Part shown: piece after piece, positions 36,172 through 45,610 of the stretch
How the letters are laid out: the number at the start of each line of letters is the position of its first letter
Position numbering within the stretch: the stretch's first letter is position 1
Source: Sporolactobacillus mangiferae
GTDB taxonomy: Bacteria > Bacillota > Bacilli > Bacillales > Sporolactobacillaceae
Assembly: GCF_023336505.1 (NCBI RefSeq)
Contig: NZ_JAMAST010000006.1
Location: 40,843-104,842, forward strand
Reading direction: 5' to 3'
DNA: 64,000 bases
The notes under the pieces: generated by a model
What the model saw: the letters and a program-made list of their open reading frames with translations, nothing else
The model's database searches: none
What the model was told of the DNA's origin: nothing
Translations under genes and position numbers: made by a program

Positions 36172-38904
36172 TTATTCCGCTAGTTTTCTTCTGAGTACCG
36201 TTTGAAGAATACCACCGTTTCGATAATAATCAATCTCAACTTCACTGTCGAATCGAATGACAACATTAAATTCGATTTTCCGACCGTCAGACTTGACCGC
36301 AGTGGTATTCACTTTATCTCCCGGCTTCACCTGATCATCAATACTAATCGTGATTGCTTCCTCACCAGTCAGGCCAAGCTGATCGGCATTTTGCCCTTTG
36401 GCGAACTGGAGCGGCAAAACCCCCATCATAACCAGGTTGCTTCTGTGAATCCGCTCATAGCTTTCAGCTATGACTGCTTTAATGCCTAACAGATTAGTTC
36501 CTTTAGCCGCCCAGTCTCTTGAACTGCCCATGCCGTAATCCTTGCCGGCAAGTACCACTAGTTGTGTACCGTTTTGCTTATATCTCATCGCTGCATCATA
36601 AATGGGCATGATTTCGCGCGTTGGCCAGTAAGTTGTATACCCGCCTTCCATTCCCTGAGCAATTTGATTGCGAATGCGCACATTAGCAAACGTGCCACGC
36701 ATCATCACCTCATGATTTCCTCTTCTTGAACCGTAGGAGTTAAAATCAAAGGTTTTTACGCCTCGATCAAGCAAATACTTCCCGGCCGGACTTTTTGGTG
36801 CAATCGAACCAGCAGGAGAAATATGATCAGTGGTTACAGAATCGCCAAATTTGCCTATTACCCGAAGCCCCTGAAGCGGTGTGATTGTATTTAAATTCGC
36901 TGAGAGGTTCTCAAAAAATGGTGGATTCTGAATATAAGTGGACGCTTGGTTCCAATCGTACAGCTCGCCCTCACTTGTTTGAATGGTATTCCAGCGTCTG
37001 TTTTCGGTAAAGACACGCGCATACTCTTTTTTGAAATTCTCCGGGCTAACCGAACGGTTCATCACGGCCTCAATTTCATCGGATGATGGCCAGATATCCT
37101 GAAAGAAAACATCTCTTCCTTCAGAATCTTTGCCAAAAGAATCATGGGCCATGTCAAAATTTACGGTTCCCGCTAAGGCATACGCAACAACGAGTGGCGG
37201 TGAAGCCAGATAATTTGCCCGAATCAGCGGATGAATTCTGCCCTCAAAATTTCGATTCCCGGAAAGAACGGCGGACACCGTCAGATCCTGATCAATAATC
37301 GCTTTTTCCACCGGATCCGGGAGCGGTCCGGAATTACCAATGCATGTTGTGCAGCCATAGCCAACAACATGAAATCCAAGCTGTTCCAGATAAGGCATAA
37401 GCCCGGCTTTTTCAAGGTAATCGGTGACCACCTTCGATCCCGGTGCAAGACTGGTTTTCACATATTTAGGTACATTGAGCCCCTTTTCCACAGCTTTTTT
37501 CGCAATCAGACCTGCACCAATCATTACCCCTGGATTACTTGTATTCGTACAACTCGTTATGGCCGCAATAACTACAGCACCGGTTTTAAGTGCCTCTTTA
37601 TCTCCGTCAGGATAAATAATGGTCGCGCTTTTTCCCAGTTCATTTTCGTCAAATCCGAATCCATGATTTCCGGACGGCCTTGTCAGTGCTTTCTCAAACT
37701 CTTCACTCATATCAGTAAGAGCGATCCGATCCTGAGGACGTTTCGGCCCCGCAAGTGATGGTTGAACCACGGAAAGATCCAGCTCCAGAACTTTTGTAAA
37801 GCGCGGATCCACAGCATTTGGAGTATAGAATAAGCCATTCGCTCTGCAATAATCTTCAACAAGCTTCACATGTAATTCGGAACGGCCGGTCAGGCGCAGA
37901 TAATCCAATGTAATCTGATCTACCGGGAAAAAAGTGGCTGTTGCCCCGTTCTCTGGTGACATATTGGCTATGGTCGCCCGGTCAGCCAGTGACATATGAG
38001 ATAAACTCGGCCCGAAAAATTCAACGAATTTGCCAACAACATGTTCATCACGGAGCATCTGAGTCACATGCAGTGCCAGATCAGTAGCAGTCGCCCCGTT
38101 TGGCAGACTGCCGACAATTCGAACACCAATAACATCCGGCACTGGAAAATAAGAAGGCTGTCCAAGCATTCCCGCTTCTGCTTCAATACCTCCGACACCC
38201 CATCCGAGTACGCCTAATCCATTGATCATCGTTGTATGTGAGTCCGTACCAACAAGCGTATCCGGATACGCCAGTGTACCCTCAGCATCGTCAACTGAAT
38301 GAACAACAGAAGCCAGATACTCCAGATTCACCTGATGAATAATACCGGTAGCCGGTGGTACCGCACGGAAATTCTCAAATGATTTTTGCGCCCATTTCAG
38401 AAACTTGTACCGTTCTTCATTTCTTTCAAATTCTCGTTCCATATTATAACGAAGTGCTTCGTTGGTACCGAAATGGTCAACCTGAACCGAATGATCAACA
38501 ACGAGATCGACTGGTTTCTCCGGATTAATCTTATTAGGATCGCCTCCAAGGTCAGCCATCGCTTTTCGCAATGAAGCCAAGTCGACGACAGCCGGAACAC
38601 CCGTGAAATCCTGCAGAATAATTCGGGAAGGATTAAAAGGCACGTCAATCCGTTTATCCAATTTATCCGTTCCCCATCTTGCAAGATTTTCCACATGTTC
38701 ACTTTTAATGACTCTTCCATCACATTGGCGTAAAACTGCTTCAAGCAAAATTTTAATCGAATAAGGAAGCTTTTCTATATCTCCGTAATCCGATAACGCA
38801 TTTAACTGATAGTAACGAATCGTTTTTCCATTGCTGATAAACGTCCTTAATGCATGGAAAAAATCATTGTTTTTTACACTTGCGTTGTTTGCTGTTGCTG
38901 TCAT
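36172..38904 (-). CDS. acnA: Aconitate hydratase
   Basis: Interconverts citrate and isocitrate through a 4Fe-4S cluster. The 910-residue protein has the cluster Cys residues in [10 protein letters not shown] and [11 protein letters not shown], the substrate-binding [14 protein letters not shown], and [10 protein letters not shown]. In Bacillus the apo form binds RNA and controls iron and sporulation genes. ATG at 38904 with AGGAAGGTGAAAAAA upstream is chosen; the frame is open to 38940. Confidence 0.97.
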   Translation of the reverse strand: MTATANNASVKNNDFFHALRTFISNGKTIRYYQLNALSDYGDIEKLPYSIKILLEAVLRQCDGRVIKSEHVENLARWGTDKLDKRIDVPFNPSRIILQDFTGVPAVVDLASLRKAMADLGGDPNKINPEKPVDLVVDHSVQVDHFGTNEALRYNMEREFERNEERYKFLKWAQKSFENFRAVPPATGIIHQVNLEYLASVVHSVDDAEGTLAYPDTLVGTDSHTTMINGLGVLGWGVGGIEAEAGMLGQPSYFPVPDVIGVRIVGSLPNGATATDLALHVTQMLRDEHVVGKFVEFFGPSLSHMSLADRATIANMSPENGATATFFPVDQITLDYLRLTGRSELHVKLVEDYCRANGLFYTPNAVDPRFTKVLELDLSVVQPSLAGPKRPQDRIALTDMSEEFEKALTRPSGNHGFGFDENELGKSATIIYPDGDKEALKTGAVVIAAITSCTNTSNPGVMIGAGLIAKKAVEKGLNVPKYVKTSLAPGSKVVTDYLEKAGLMPYLEQLGFHVVGYGCTTCIGNSGPLPDPVEKAIIDQDLTVSAVLSGNRNFEGRIHPLIRANYLASPPLVVAYALAGTVNFDMAHDSFGKDSEGRDVFFQDIWPSSDEIEAVMNRSVSPENFKKEYARVFTENRRWNTIQTSEGELYDWNQASTYIQNPPFFENLSANLNTITPLQGLRVIGKFGDSVTTDHISPAGSIAPKSPAGKYLLDRGVKTFDFNSYGSRRGNHEVMMRGTFANVRIRNQIAQGMEGGYTTYWPTREIMPIYDAAMRYKQNGTQLVVLAGKDYGMGSSRDWAAKGTNLLGIKAVIAESYERIHRSNLVMMGVLPLQFAKGQNADQLGLTGEEAITISIDDQVKPGDKVNTTAVKSDGRKIEFNVVIRFDSEVEIDYYRNGGILQTVLRRKLAE

Positions 38905-39051
38905 TTTTTTCACCTTCCTGTCTGTCTCAATCATGGACACATCCCTTATTTAATGATAGCTGAACTTTATCATTAAGTAAATTTTATTTATTCTATAAAT
39001 TTTAATAATCAATACTTATCGATAATCCATCTTATGATAGATATTCTGCTT

Positions 39052-39160
39052 AAGAAAACCGGGCAAAAATGCTCGGTCCTTTATCTCCGACCATGATTTA
39101 TTGATTTATGCCTTTGGGTTGCATCGGCGCTGCGGCAGCTCGCTTGCCGCGGGCGCACCT
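39052..39160 (-). repeat. Composite intergenic repeat, copy B (truncated)
   Basis: On the minus strand CGCCCGCGGCAAGCGAGC (39155-39138) is identical to part of copy A, followed by the shared linker and GGACCGAGCATTTTTGCCCGG hairpin. The left GC-rich half of the cassette is missing. The rest of 38905-39343 holds no gene. Confidence 0.75.
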
Positions 39161-39232
39161 CTTCTTTGGTGGTGCTTGGCTTAACCATTGTTTCATCGAA
39201 TGGATAGAGAGAAAAACTCTATACTTAACCTG

Positions 39233-39278
39233 TAAAAAAGAAAGACTTGGCCCAAATTTTTTGAATTAAGGCTAAGTC
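39233..39278 (-). terminator. Terminator of the nagABR operon
   Basis: GACTTAGCC and GGCCAAGTC pair (one mismatch) around a 17-base loop and are followed by TTTCTTTTTT on the minus strand. Confidence 0.7.
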
Positions 39279-39343
39279 CTGGCATCTCTTAATGTATCTT
39301 TCGCTGAATTCTAAATTCGCTATTCATATAAAAAAGTCACTGC

Positions 39344-40072
39344 TTACCCTCTTGGAAGTGTCACCATAAATTTATAGCGATCTGCGCGATACAGTGATTT
39401 TGTGTATTCAATCGATTGTTTATTTTTGAGATAAGAGCAACGCTCAATCAACAATACCGGTGAACCTTTTGGCACTTTCAAAATATCCGCCTCACCGGCG
39501 GTAACAATAACCGCTTCAATGGATTGTTCAGCATGATCGATTTCCAAGTTGCACTTCTGCTCTATATACTGATAAAGCGAAAGTGTGAGATCAGCTTCAG
39601 CTAAGTTGGGGACCAATTTTTGCGGGAGATAGGATATTTCAATGGCCATAGGCTCATCATCTGCCAAACGGGTTCGTTTGATCTCAATAACCTTGTCCTG
39701 CGAATCAATCGAAAGTTTCTGGGCCACCTTGGCACTAGGCGTAATACATGCAAAACTCAGCATTTTGCTGCCTGGCTTCATCCCACGGCTAATCATATCT
39801 TCTGAAAATCCATTAACACCCTGCAATGCTTTTTCGATTTTCAGCTGATCGGCTACAAATGTACCCTTACCTTTAATGCGCACAAGAATGCCGGAATTCA
39901 CAAGATCCAGCACTGCTTGACGCACCGTCATTCTTGAGACATGGAATTGATCGGTAAATTCACGTTCAGAAGGAATTTGATCCCCAGCTCTCAAATTCCT
40001 GGTTTCAATTAATTGCTCAATATATTTTTCGATTTGATAGTACATTGGCACCGGTGATTTACGGTCAATCAT
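39344..40072 (-). CDS. nagR: GntR/HutC-family repressor of amino sugar genes
   Basis: A 242-residue repressor related to B. subtilis NagR (YvoA). The N-terminal winged helix includes LRAGDQIPSEREFTDQFHVSRMTVRQA; the C-terminal UTRA effector domain (about 90-240) would bind glucosamine-6-phosphate or its N-acetyl form. It is the last gene of nagA-nagB-nagR and starts four bases after nagB. Its probable operator GTTGTATAGACAAC lies upstream of nagA, so autoregulation is expected. Confidence 0.93.
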   Translation of the reverse strand: MIDRKSPVPMYYQIEKYIEQLIETRNLRAGDQIPSEREFTDQFHVSRMTVRQAVLDLVNSGILVRIKGKGTFVADQLKIEKALQGVNGFSEDMISRGMKPGSKMLSFACITPSAKVAQKLSIDSQDKVIEIKRTRLADDEPMAIEISYLPQKLVPNLAEADLTLSLYQYIEQKCNLEIDHAEQSIEAVIVTAGEADILKVPKGSPVLLIERCSYLKNKQSIEYTKSLYRADRYKFMVTLPRG

Positions 40073-40076
40073 TTCA

Positions 40077-40817
40077 TCAATCCTTATTTAATTTTATTAA
40101 AGACAATGCAGATCTGTCAGCGATCACGGTAACATCCGGATGCTGAATAAGCGCAGAGGCAGGAAAACCGCTTTCCGGAACGGAGGAACGAACCAGCTTG
40201 TACATCGCCTCGGCCTTTTCTTCACCCGACACAATTAAAAGAACTTTTTTGCTTTTCAATATGGTCCCGATTCCCATTGTGATCGCTTGTTCCGGAACTT
40301 CGGATAAGCTGCTGAAATAACGTGCATTCGCCTTTCTTGTTGAATCAGTTAACTGAACGACGTGTGTCCCTATGGACAAAGGAGTCCCCGGTTCGTTAAA
40401 ACCGATATGACCGTTACCGCCAATGCCAAGCAGCTGAAGATCCACACCACCAAGACTGTCGATTAAATCGTCATACCGTGCACAATCATGATCAGTCGTT
40501 GCCAGACTGTCAGGAAGAAAATGCTGATCTTCCGGAAGATCAATATATTTGAAAAAGTTATGGTCCATATAAGAATGATAACTGTTCGGATCACTTGGAT
40601 CAATACCTACATATTCATCTAAATTAACCGTGCGAACAGCTTTGTAACTCGTTCCGTTTTCGCGATGATCCTTGACAAGCTCTTTATACGTTTCTTCTGG
40701 CGTACCTCCGGTTGCAAGACCCAGCACGGCATCTGGCTTTTTGTGAATTACTTCTAAAATTACTTTAGCTGCTTTTCGGCCCAGTTCCCGTTTGTCTTTT
40801 ACAGCAACTATTTGCAT
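40077..40817 (-). CDS. nagB: Glucosamine-6-phosphate deaminase
   Basis: Converts glucosamine 6-phosphate to fructose 6-phosphate and ammonia. The 246-residue protein has GLATGGTPEETYKELV, NLDEYVGIDPSDPNSYHSYM, GIGGNGHIGFNEPG (catalytic His) and SGEEKAEA. Length fits the Gram-positive form without the allosteric tail. It starts behind GAGGAGTGATGATAC, with a six-base gap after nagA. Confidence 0.96.
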   Translation of the reverse strand: MQIVAVKDKRELGRKAAKVILEVIHKKPDAVLGLATGGTPEETYKELVKDHRENGTSYKAVRTVNLDEYVGIDPSDPNSYHSYMDHNFFKYIDLPEDQHFLPDSLATTDHDCARYDDLIDSLGGVDLQLLGIGGNGHIGFNEPGTPLSIGTHVVQLTDSTRKANARYFSSLSEVPEQAITMGIGTILKSKKVLLIVSGEEKAEAMYKLVRSSVPESGFPASALIQHPDVTVIADRSALSLIKLNKD

Positions 40818-40823
40818 GTATCA

Positions 40824-41990
40824 TCACTCCTCTTTCTTTTCAAAAGCAACAGTCCCCCGACAAATCGTAAGCACGAGTTCATTATTTTCGTTCAGTACGA
40901 TGAGATCCGCATCTTTTCCAACTTCAAGTGATCCTTTACGATCAAATACACCGCACTGTAATGCCGGATTAATCGCACTCATCTGGACGATATCCGCCAA
41001 TGTAGCATCCGTAAAAGTGAGCATGTTGCGCAACGAATCTTTCATTTTTAACAGGCTTCCTGCAATAGTGCCGTCTTTTAATAGTGCGACGCCATCGTTT
41101 ACGTGTACATCTTGTCCACCAAGATCATACGTACCATTTTTCAAACATTTCGCACGCATCGAATCGGTGATCAAAATGATTCGATCGCTTCCTTTTAATT
41201 TATAAGCCAGATTTATCATACCCTGGCAAATGTGGTGACCGTCACAGATCAGTTCAGTATATAGTTCATGATGGAGCAACGCTCCACCAAGAATACCAGG
41301 TTCTCGATGATGCATGCCTCTCATTCCGTTATACAGATGAGTAACCTGTGTAGCCCCTGCATCGATGGCACGGATGACATCTTCATCAATTCCGTTAGTA
41401 TGTCCGATCGATGCGATGACATGCTGCTCCGCCAAATGACGAATAAAGTCGAGACCACCGCTTACCTCAGGAGCAAGTGTTACTTCTTTTATATAATGGC
41501 CTGAAAGCTCCTGCCAGTGATCAAAGAGCGCAAGATCAGGATCTATGATATATTTTTCTGGCTGCGCTCCGGCTTTTTCTTTGTTTATAAAGGGTCCCTC
41601 TAAATGAACACCAATTATTTCAGATTCACCAGGGCTTTGATTTCCTATCGTTTCAGAGATATTTATCAATGCTCTTTCTATTGCAGGGACCGATTGTGTG
41701 ATCGTTGTCGCTAAAAAAGAGGTCGTCCCTTCTCTTGCCAGTGCAGAAGCAATGGTGTGCAATGCCTCTGGCGTAGCGTCCATCGTATCTGCGCCGTCAG
41801 CACCATGGATATGCATATCGATCATTCCAGGCAAACAGTTATACGTATCGGGAAATTGGAAGATTTGATCAGCAGATACGTCATTGTTTATACCGATACC
41901 AACAATTTTATCGTTTTCAATGAAAAGGCTGCTTTTTTCCAGCCATTCGTTTTGACTATAGATGGAACATCCTTCAATTTTAATTGTCAT
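40824..41990 (-). CDS. nagA: N-acetylglucosamine-6-phosphate deacetylase
   Basis: Removes the acetyl group from GlcNAc-6-P, the first step in using amino sugars and recycled wall sugars. The 388-residue amidohydrolase shows GMIDMHIHGADG (metal His pair), HLEGPFI, SIGHTNG, THLYNGM and LITDSM with the catalytic Asp. The start ATG at 41990 follows AAGGAAG. First gene of the operon. Confidence 0.96.
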   Translation of the reverse strand: MTIKIEGCSIYSQNEWLEKSSLFIENDKIVGIGINNDVSADQIFQFPDTYNCLPGMIDMHIHGADGADTMDATPEALHTIASALAREGTTSFLATTITQSVPAIERALINISETIGNQSPGESEIIGVHLEGPFINKEKAGAQPEKYIIDPDLALFDHWQELSGHYIKEVTLAPEVSGGLDFIRHLAEQHVIASIGHTNGIDEDVIRAIDAGATQVTHLYNGMRGMHHREPGILGGALLHHELYTELICDGHHICQGMINLAYKLKGSDRIILITDSMRAKCLKNGTYDLGGQDVHVNDGVALLKDGTIAGSLLKMKDSLRNMLTFTDATLADIVQMSAINPALQCGVFDRKGSLEVGKDADLIVLNENNELVLTICRGTVAFEKKEE

Positions 41991-42207
41991 GAGATCGCTT
42001 CCTTTTTAGAGCCGGCTAAAGTAATGATTATTTTTCCAGCCCACTTTTTGATCCATCTAGAAAAGGAAAAAAATACTCGCTTTCAGTCCTGAATTCAGCA
42101 CTCATACATCGTTTGGCAGATAGTCACGTTAAAAAAGCACCTTTTCATGAATGAAACAAACTGCGAGAAAAAAACCAGAACTTTAACTGGATCTTTTCTT
42201 TAATTGT

Positions 42208-42237
42208 AGCATATAAACATCTTGTTGTATAGACAAC
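42208..42237 (-). promoter_or_regulatory. nagA promoter with overlapping NagR operator
   Basis: On the minus strand TTGTCT (42236-42231) and TATGCT (42213-42208) are 17 bases apart. The -35 lies inside the dyad GTTGTATAGACAAC (42224-42237), which resembles NagR/DasR-type sites. Between here and nagA a weak CCAG/CTGG hairpin with seven T (near 42170-42190) might act as an attenuator. Confidence 0.65.
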
Positions 42238-42255
42238 TAGACTTAATTATTCTTT

Positions 42256-43173
42256 TTATCTTTCGAACGGTTCATTTCTAGTCACTACTTGTTCACAAAT
42301 GCGGTGTGTCTCCAGTGCATCTCCCTTTAGTATAGGCTCCTGCTGACCAGAGCGAACTGTATTTAGAAACGACTGAACAATCTGTTCAAACCCTCGTTTA
42401 TGCAACGTACTGCACCAATCATCGAAACATTCGATTTGTCGTTGTTTGCCTTGAATCCATTCACATTCTGTCAAATCACGTATCAATAGTTCCCCATGTT
42501 TACTCATCACTTGAATGAGTTCCTGATTTGCTCCACTAACGCGATTCATTATTGCCGATGCCACTACATTACCGCTTTGCATGTTAAGGATAATACCTGT
42601 ACATAGATTTTCCTTGTTTTTCGAAATTGAAACTGAATATTTATCAATTGGCCTGTTAAGCAAAAACCTTGCTGTATCAACGACATGAATGAAATCATCA
42701 AAAACAATCGTTCTCAAGTCACCGGCTGCGTTGATTCGATTTTTCTGGCAGATAATCATCGTCTTATCCGGCAAATCAGCTGCCCGGGCAATCATCGGAG
42801 CAAATCTTCTGTTAAAACCGGTAAACAGATAGACATGAGCATTATCAGCCAGCTTCGTTAAATATGCAGCGCTTTCAAAATTATCCGCAAGCGGTTTATC
42901 TGTATAAACAGAAACTCCCTCGTGAATTAAACGTTCAATAATTTCCGGATGTGCTACAGTCGCGGCATGTACAAATGCAGCCTGAATTCCTTGATTTAAC
43001 CATTCATCAATGTTGGTAAAAATGTGATCCCATCGATATTTTTCATGCAATTTTTCCAGAGTTTTTGGATTCCGTGTACAGAAATAGAAATCAACATCGC
43101 CTATTGACGCATAAACAGGTATATAGGCCTTTAGCGCAATTGAACCAATACCGATCACACCTACTTTTATCAA
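42256..43173 (-). CDS. Gfo/Idh/MocA-family oxidoreductase
   Basis: A 305-residue NAD(P)-dependent sugar dehydrogenase-like protein. The N-terminal Rossmann fold starts KVGVIGIGSIA, and DKPLADN is the family's conserved Lys-Pro motif. The C-terminal domain (about 120-305) includes DDFIHVVDTARFLL with the expected His. The substrate is unknown; position just upstream of nagA hints at a sugar or amino sugar derivative. TTG start at 43173 behind GAGGGAGAATAG. Confidence 0.88.
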   Translation of the reverse strand: MIKVGVIGIGSIALKAYIPVYASIGDVDFYFCTRNPKTLEKLHEKYRWDHIFTNIDEWLNQGIQAAFVHAATVAHPEIIERLIHEGVSVYTDKPLADNFESAAYLTKLADNAHVYLFTGFNRRFAPMIARAADLPDKTMIICQKNRINAAGDLRTIVFDDFIHVVDTARFLLNRPIDKYSVSISKNKENLCTGIILNMQSGNVVASAIMNRVSGANQELIQVMSKHGELLIRDLTECEWIQGKQRQIECFDDWCSTLHKRGFEQIVQSFLNTVRSGQQEPILKGDALETHRICEQVVTRNEPFER

Positions 43174-43230
43174 GACTATTCTCCCTCTCCGATATTTCTG
43201 AATTTCGAATTTCTACCATTATTTATTTTA

Positions 43231-43271
43231 TAATAAAACCCCAGTGAATGGATCATTCAATGGGGTTCTTT
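43231..43271 (-). terminator. Terminator of yneF
   Basis: AACCCCATTGAATG and CATTCACTGGGGTT pair with one mismatch and are followed by TTATT on the minus strand, immediately after the yneF stop. Confidence 0.85.
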
Positions 43272-43487
43272 TTACTTCATTTGATTGTTGATGGCTTTCA
43301 TCATCTGATTGATCTTCTTTTGTGATGGATGCTGGCCCATTTGCGCCATCATAATGCGCAGCATGTTTTCATTGATCGGCGGGTTCTTTTTAAGATAGTT
43401 CATCATATATTTACGCGCGATTAAGAAACCGAGAATTACCCCGGCAGCCAGGCAAATCACGCCAACTAATATGTATAACCAGAGCAT
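43272..43487 (-). CDS. yneF: YneF-family (UPF0154) membrane protein
   Basis: A 71-residue protein with one N-terminal membrane helix ([20 protein letters not shown]) and the conserved cytosolic tail [20 protein letters not shown] and [15 protein letters not shown]. It follows B. subtilis YneF closely; function is unknown. ATG at 43487 follows AAGGAGG. As in Bacillus it lies close to yneA and lexA. Confidence 0.93.
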   Translation of the reverse strand: MLWLYILVGVICLAAGVILGFLIARKYMMNYLKKNPPINENMLRIMMAQMGQHPSQKKINQMMKAINNQMK

Positions 43488-43617
43488 GTGTCTGCTTCCT
43501 CCTTGTGTCAATATCCATAAACAGTGTACACTACCACAAGAATTCAGGTCAACCTTACACCCACTGAAACATCATGCATTCACAAATGGGCGATCATCCG
43601 AACACGTAAAAAAAAGA

Positions 43618-43653
43618 GAAAGCTGCTTCTTAAATCAATTAAGAAAAGCTTTC
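43618..43653 (+). other. Long imperfect hairpin before a short ORF
   Basis: GAAAGCT...TTCTTAA pairs with TTAAGAA...AGCTTTC around a five-base loop. It ends seven bases before the AGGAGG of the 15-codon ORF at 43674. Confidence 0.5.
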
Positions 43654-43673
43654 TTTCTGAAGGAGGATGAAAA

Positions 43674-43721
43674 ATGGTCATTAATGTAAAATCATTAATG
43701 ATAAGAAATTCATCGCCATAA
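43674..43721 (+). CDS. Possible 15-residue ORF with perfect ribosome binding site
   Basis: AAGGAGG stands seven bases before ATG at 43674, which opens MVINVKSLMIRNSSP. A strong hairpin lies upstream and an inverted repeat AAAGAGAAAT/ATTTCTCTTT (43734-43778) downstream, so a short independent transcript is conceivable. Without conservation data it may be chance. Confidence 0.3.
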   Translation: MVINVKSLMIRNSSP

Positions 43722-43840
43722 GCAAAAAGCATCAAAGAGAAATTAATTGTACCAATACATAGTAAGTGATTTCTCTTTGTTATATAACAGTATAGCATAG
43801 TCTCACTTAATTGCCAATCCACTAAACCGTCCAATTCCCT

Positions 43841-44035
43841 GTAAAAAAACGGGTGTGCCCGACCCGTAATCTCAACCGTGATTTGCTGATTTATGTTTTT
43901 TGTACTACATCGTCGCTGCGGCTGCTCACCTGGCGTGGCCACACCACGACCCTCTTCGAGCAAGCTGAAATCTGCGGGGTTTCACTGGTATGCTGATTCA
44001 CAGGAACGCTCCGCAGGCATCTCGCACCTCCGCCT
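43841..44035 (-). repeat. Composite intergenic repeat, copy C
   Basis: On the minus strand the cassette reads GGCGGAGGTGCGAGATGCC...CCCCGCAGATTTC...CTTGCTCGAAGAGG, then the linker (AACATAAATCAGCAAATCACG) as in copy B, and ends with the hairpin CGGGTCGGGCACACCCG followed by seven T. That end can terminate yneA. Confidence 0.7.
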
Positions 44036-44058
44036 TGATGCTTAGACGTTAAACTGTT

Positions 44059-44355
44059 TCATTTTCTTTTTACCGGAATAACAAGTTGCTGATTTGGAAT
44101 GATGTGATCGCGTGTTAAACCATTCTCATTCTTTACCCACTCAATAAATGCATGTTTTGAAAGGTTTGCACTTTCTTTTTGATGCGCTTCAGCAATTGAC
44201 CACAGCGAATCCCCTGCCTTCACCTTTATTTTTTCATAACTATTCTGATCCGCCAAAACGGTATTCGAAAGTGTAAAGAAGAAAATTATCGTCATAATAC
44301 AAAGTAATACAATATAGGAAATGCCTCTCGCTTTTTTATTTGTATGTGTCTGCAT
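44059..44355 (-). CDS. yneA: SOS-induced cell division suppressor YneA
   Basis: A 98-residue protein with one N-terminal membrane helix (ISYIVLLCIMTIIFFFTL) and a C-terminal LysM domain (KIKVKAGDSLWSIAEAHQ ... IIPNQQLVIPV). YneA delays septation after DNA damage. ATG at 44355 follows GGGAGGC. It is divergent from lexA with LexA boxes between them, the classic Bacillales arrangement. Confidence 0.93.
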   Translation of the reverse strand: MQTHTNKKARGISYIVLLCIMTIIFFFTLSNTVLADQNSYEKIKVKAGDSLWSIAEAHQKESANLSKHAFIEWVKNENGLTRDHIIPNQQLVIPVKRK

Positions 44356-44388
44356 GTTTATTGCCTCCCAACAGGAATATTTGTTCTC

Positions 44389-44402
44389 AGAACGTTTGTT
44401 CG
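44389..44402. promoter_or_regulatory. LexA (SOS) box 1
   Basis: AGAACGTTTGTTCG contains the perfect GAAC-N4-GTTC dyad of the Gram-positive SOS box, 34 bases upstream of the yneA start. Confidence 0.9.
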
Positions 44403-44448
44403 TTTTCTCAATTTTAATGCGAACACACATTTGAGTCAAGCTTTTTTT

Positions 44449-44462
44449 AGAACAAACGTTTG
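44449..44462. promoter_or_regulatory. LexA (SOS) box 2
   Basis: AGAACAAACGTTTG fits GAAC-N4-GTTY, 57 bases upstream of lexA, consistent with autoregulation. Confidence 0.85.
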
Positions 44463-44518
44463 CATGCATTTTCCCTGAATGCTATAATATTGACAAGATA
44501 AGGAAAAGGAGCAACATC

Positions 44519-45130
44519 ATGAAACTCTCGAATCGGCAGCAATCTATACTTGATTTTATTAAGCATGAAGTCGCCCTGAAAGGATATCCGCCGTCAGTGC
44601 GTGAAATATGTGATGCCGTCGGGCTTGCGTCCAGTTCAACTGTTCATGGACATCTTGAACGCCTTGAAAAAAAAGGGCTTATTCGCCGGGATCCAACGAA
44701 ACCTCGGGCAATCGAAGTGCTCGATCATGACAGTGACATTTATACTGAAAAAACAGTTCATGTTCCGGTAATTGGTAAAGTTACCGCCGGGCTTCCCATC
44801 AGTGCCGTTGAGAATATCGAAGAATATTTTCCCGTTCCCGGCTCTATGGTAGAGGATGATGAGGTGTTTATTCTTAACGTTTCCGGAGAAAGCATGATTA
44901 ACGCAGGTATTCTTGATGGGGACAAGGTTATTGTACGCCAGCAGCAGACTGCGGAAAACGGAGACATTATTGTAGCAATGACTGATGAAGATGAAGCAAC
45001 TGTGAAACGTTTTTTCATGGAAAAAGACCATGTGAGACTTCAACCGGAAAATCCTTCAATGGATCCAATTTTACTTGATCATTGCGTCATCCTGGGCAAA
45101 GTAATTGGTGTTTTTCGCACTATTAAATGA
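44519..45130 (+). CDS. lexA: LexA repressor
   Basis: Represses SOS genes and self-cleaves with activated RecA. The 203-residue protein has an N-terminal winged helix ([23 protein letters not shown]), cleavage site Ala90-Gly91 in KVTAGLP, nucleophile Ser125 in GESMINAG and Lys163 in TVKRFF. ATG at 44519 follows AAAAGGAG. Divergent from yneA. Confidence 0.98.
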   Translation: MKLSNRQQSILDFIKHEVALKGYPPSVREICDAVGLASSSTVHGHLERLEKKGLIRRDPTKPRAIEVLDHDSDIYTEKTVHVPVIGKVTAGLPISAVENIEEYFPVPGSMVEDDEVFILNVSGESMINAGILDGDKVIVRQQQTAENGDIIVAMTDEDEATVKRFFMEKDHVRLQPENPSMDPILLDHCVILGKVIGVFRTIK

Positions 45131-45164
45131 AGAATTGAACGACAAATCAATGCGTATCATTTTT

Positions 45165-45191
45165 GAAGGAATATTTATTCCTTCTTTTTTT
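45165..45191 (+). terminator. Terminator of lexA
   Basis: GAAGGAATA and TATTCCTTC pair over a two-base gap and run into seven T. Confidence 0.9.
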
Positions 45192-45271
45192 GTATCAGTT
45201 ATGACGGAAGGTGCAGGTATACATGGTGAACGTAGTCGGTTAAAATAAAGAAAAAACAAGGAGGAACGACA

Positions 45272-45589
45272 ATGAATGATTTTCTCAGGAAAAGCCTGCT
45301 TATCGGAATTGGTGTAACAATTGTGGGTAAAGAAAAAGCTGAGAAGGTACTGAATGACTTATCAAAAAGCGGCAGTGCAGCTTCTGAAGAAGTGCAAGAA
45401 TATCTTGGTCTGCTCAGTGACAAAGGAAAAGAAAACACAAACAAACTGCGCCAGGAGGCCATTGAGGCTTTGAAAGATTTTGGATTTGTCACTCGTGACG
45501 AATATGCAGCGCTTAAGGATAAACTGAGCCAATTGGAAACAGAAATCGCTGAGCTGAAACAGGTGTCCCATGATCCGCATAAAAATTAA
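45272..45589 (+). CDS. Phasin-like coiled-coil protein
   Basis: A 105-residue helical protein starting NDFLRKSLLIGIGVTIVGKEKAEKVLN and ending in a coiled coil DEYAALKDKLSQLETEIAELK. It resembles the small phasin-superfamily proteins found in Firmicutes next to UbiB-like kinases. ATG at 45272 follows AAGGAGG, and the UbiB gene starts 21 bases after its stop. A membrane- or lipid-surface role is likely; no polyhydroxyalkanoate synthesis gene is present here. Confidence 0.75.
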   Translation: MNDFLRKSLLIGIGVTIVGKEKAEKVLNDLSKSGSAASEEVQEYLGLLSDKGKENTNKLRQEAIEALKDFGFVTRDEYAALKDKLSQLETEIAELKQVSHDPHKN

Positions 45590-45610
45590 CGGCTAAAGGT
45601 GACAATTTCT

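Noticed and set aside
43580..43963. A 127-codon open frame on the minus strand
   Set aside because: It covers the composite repeat copy C and the hairpin region; composition is not protein-like.
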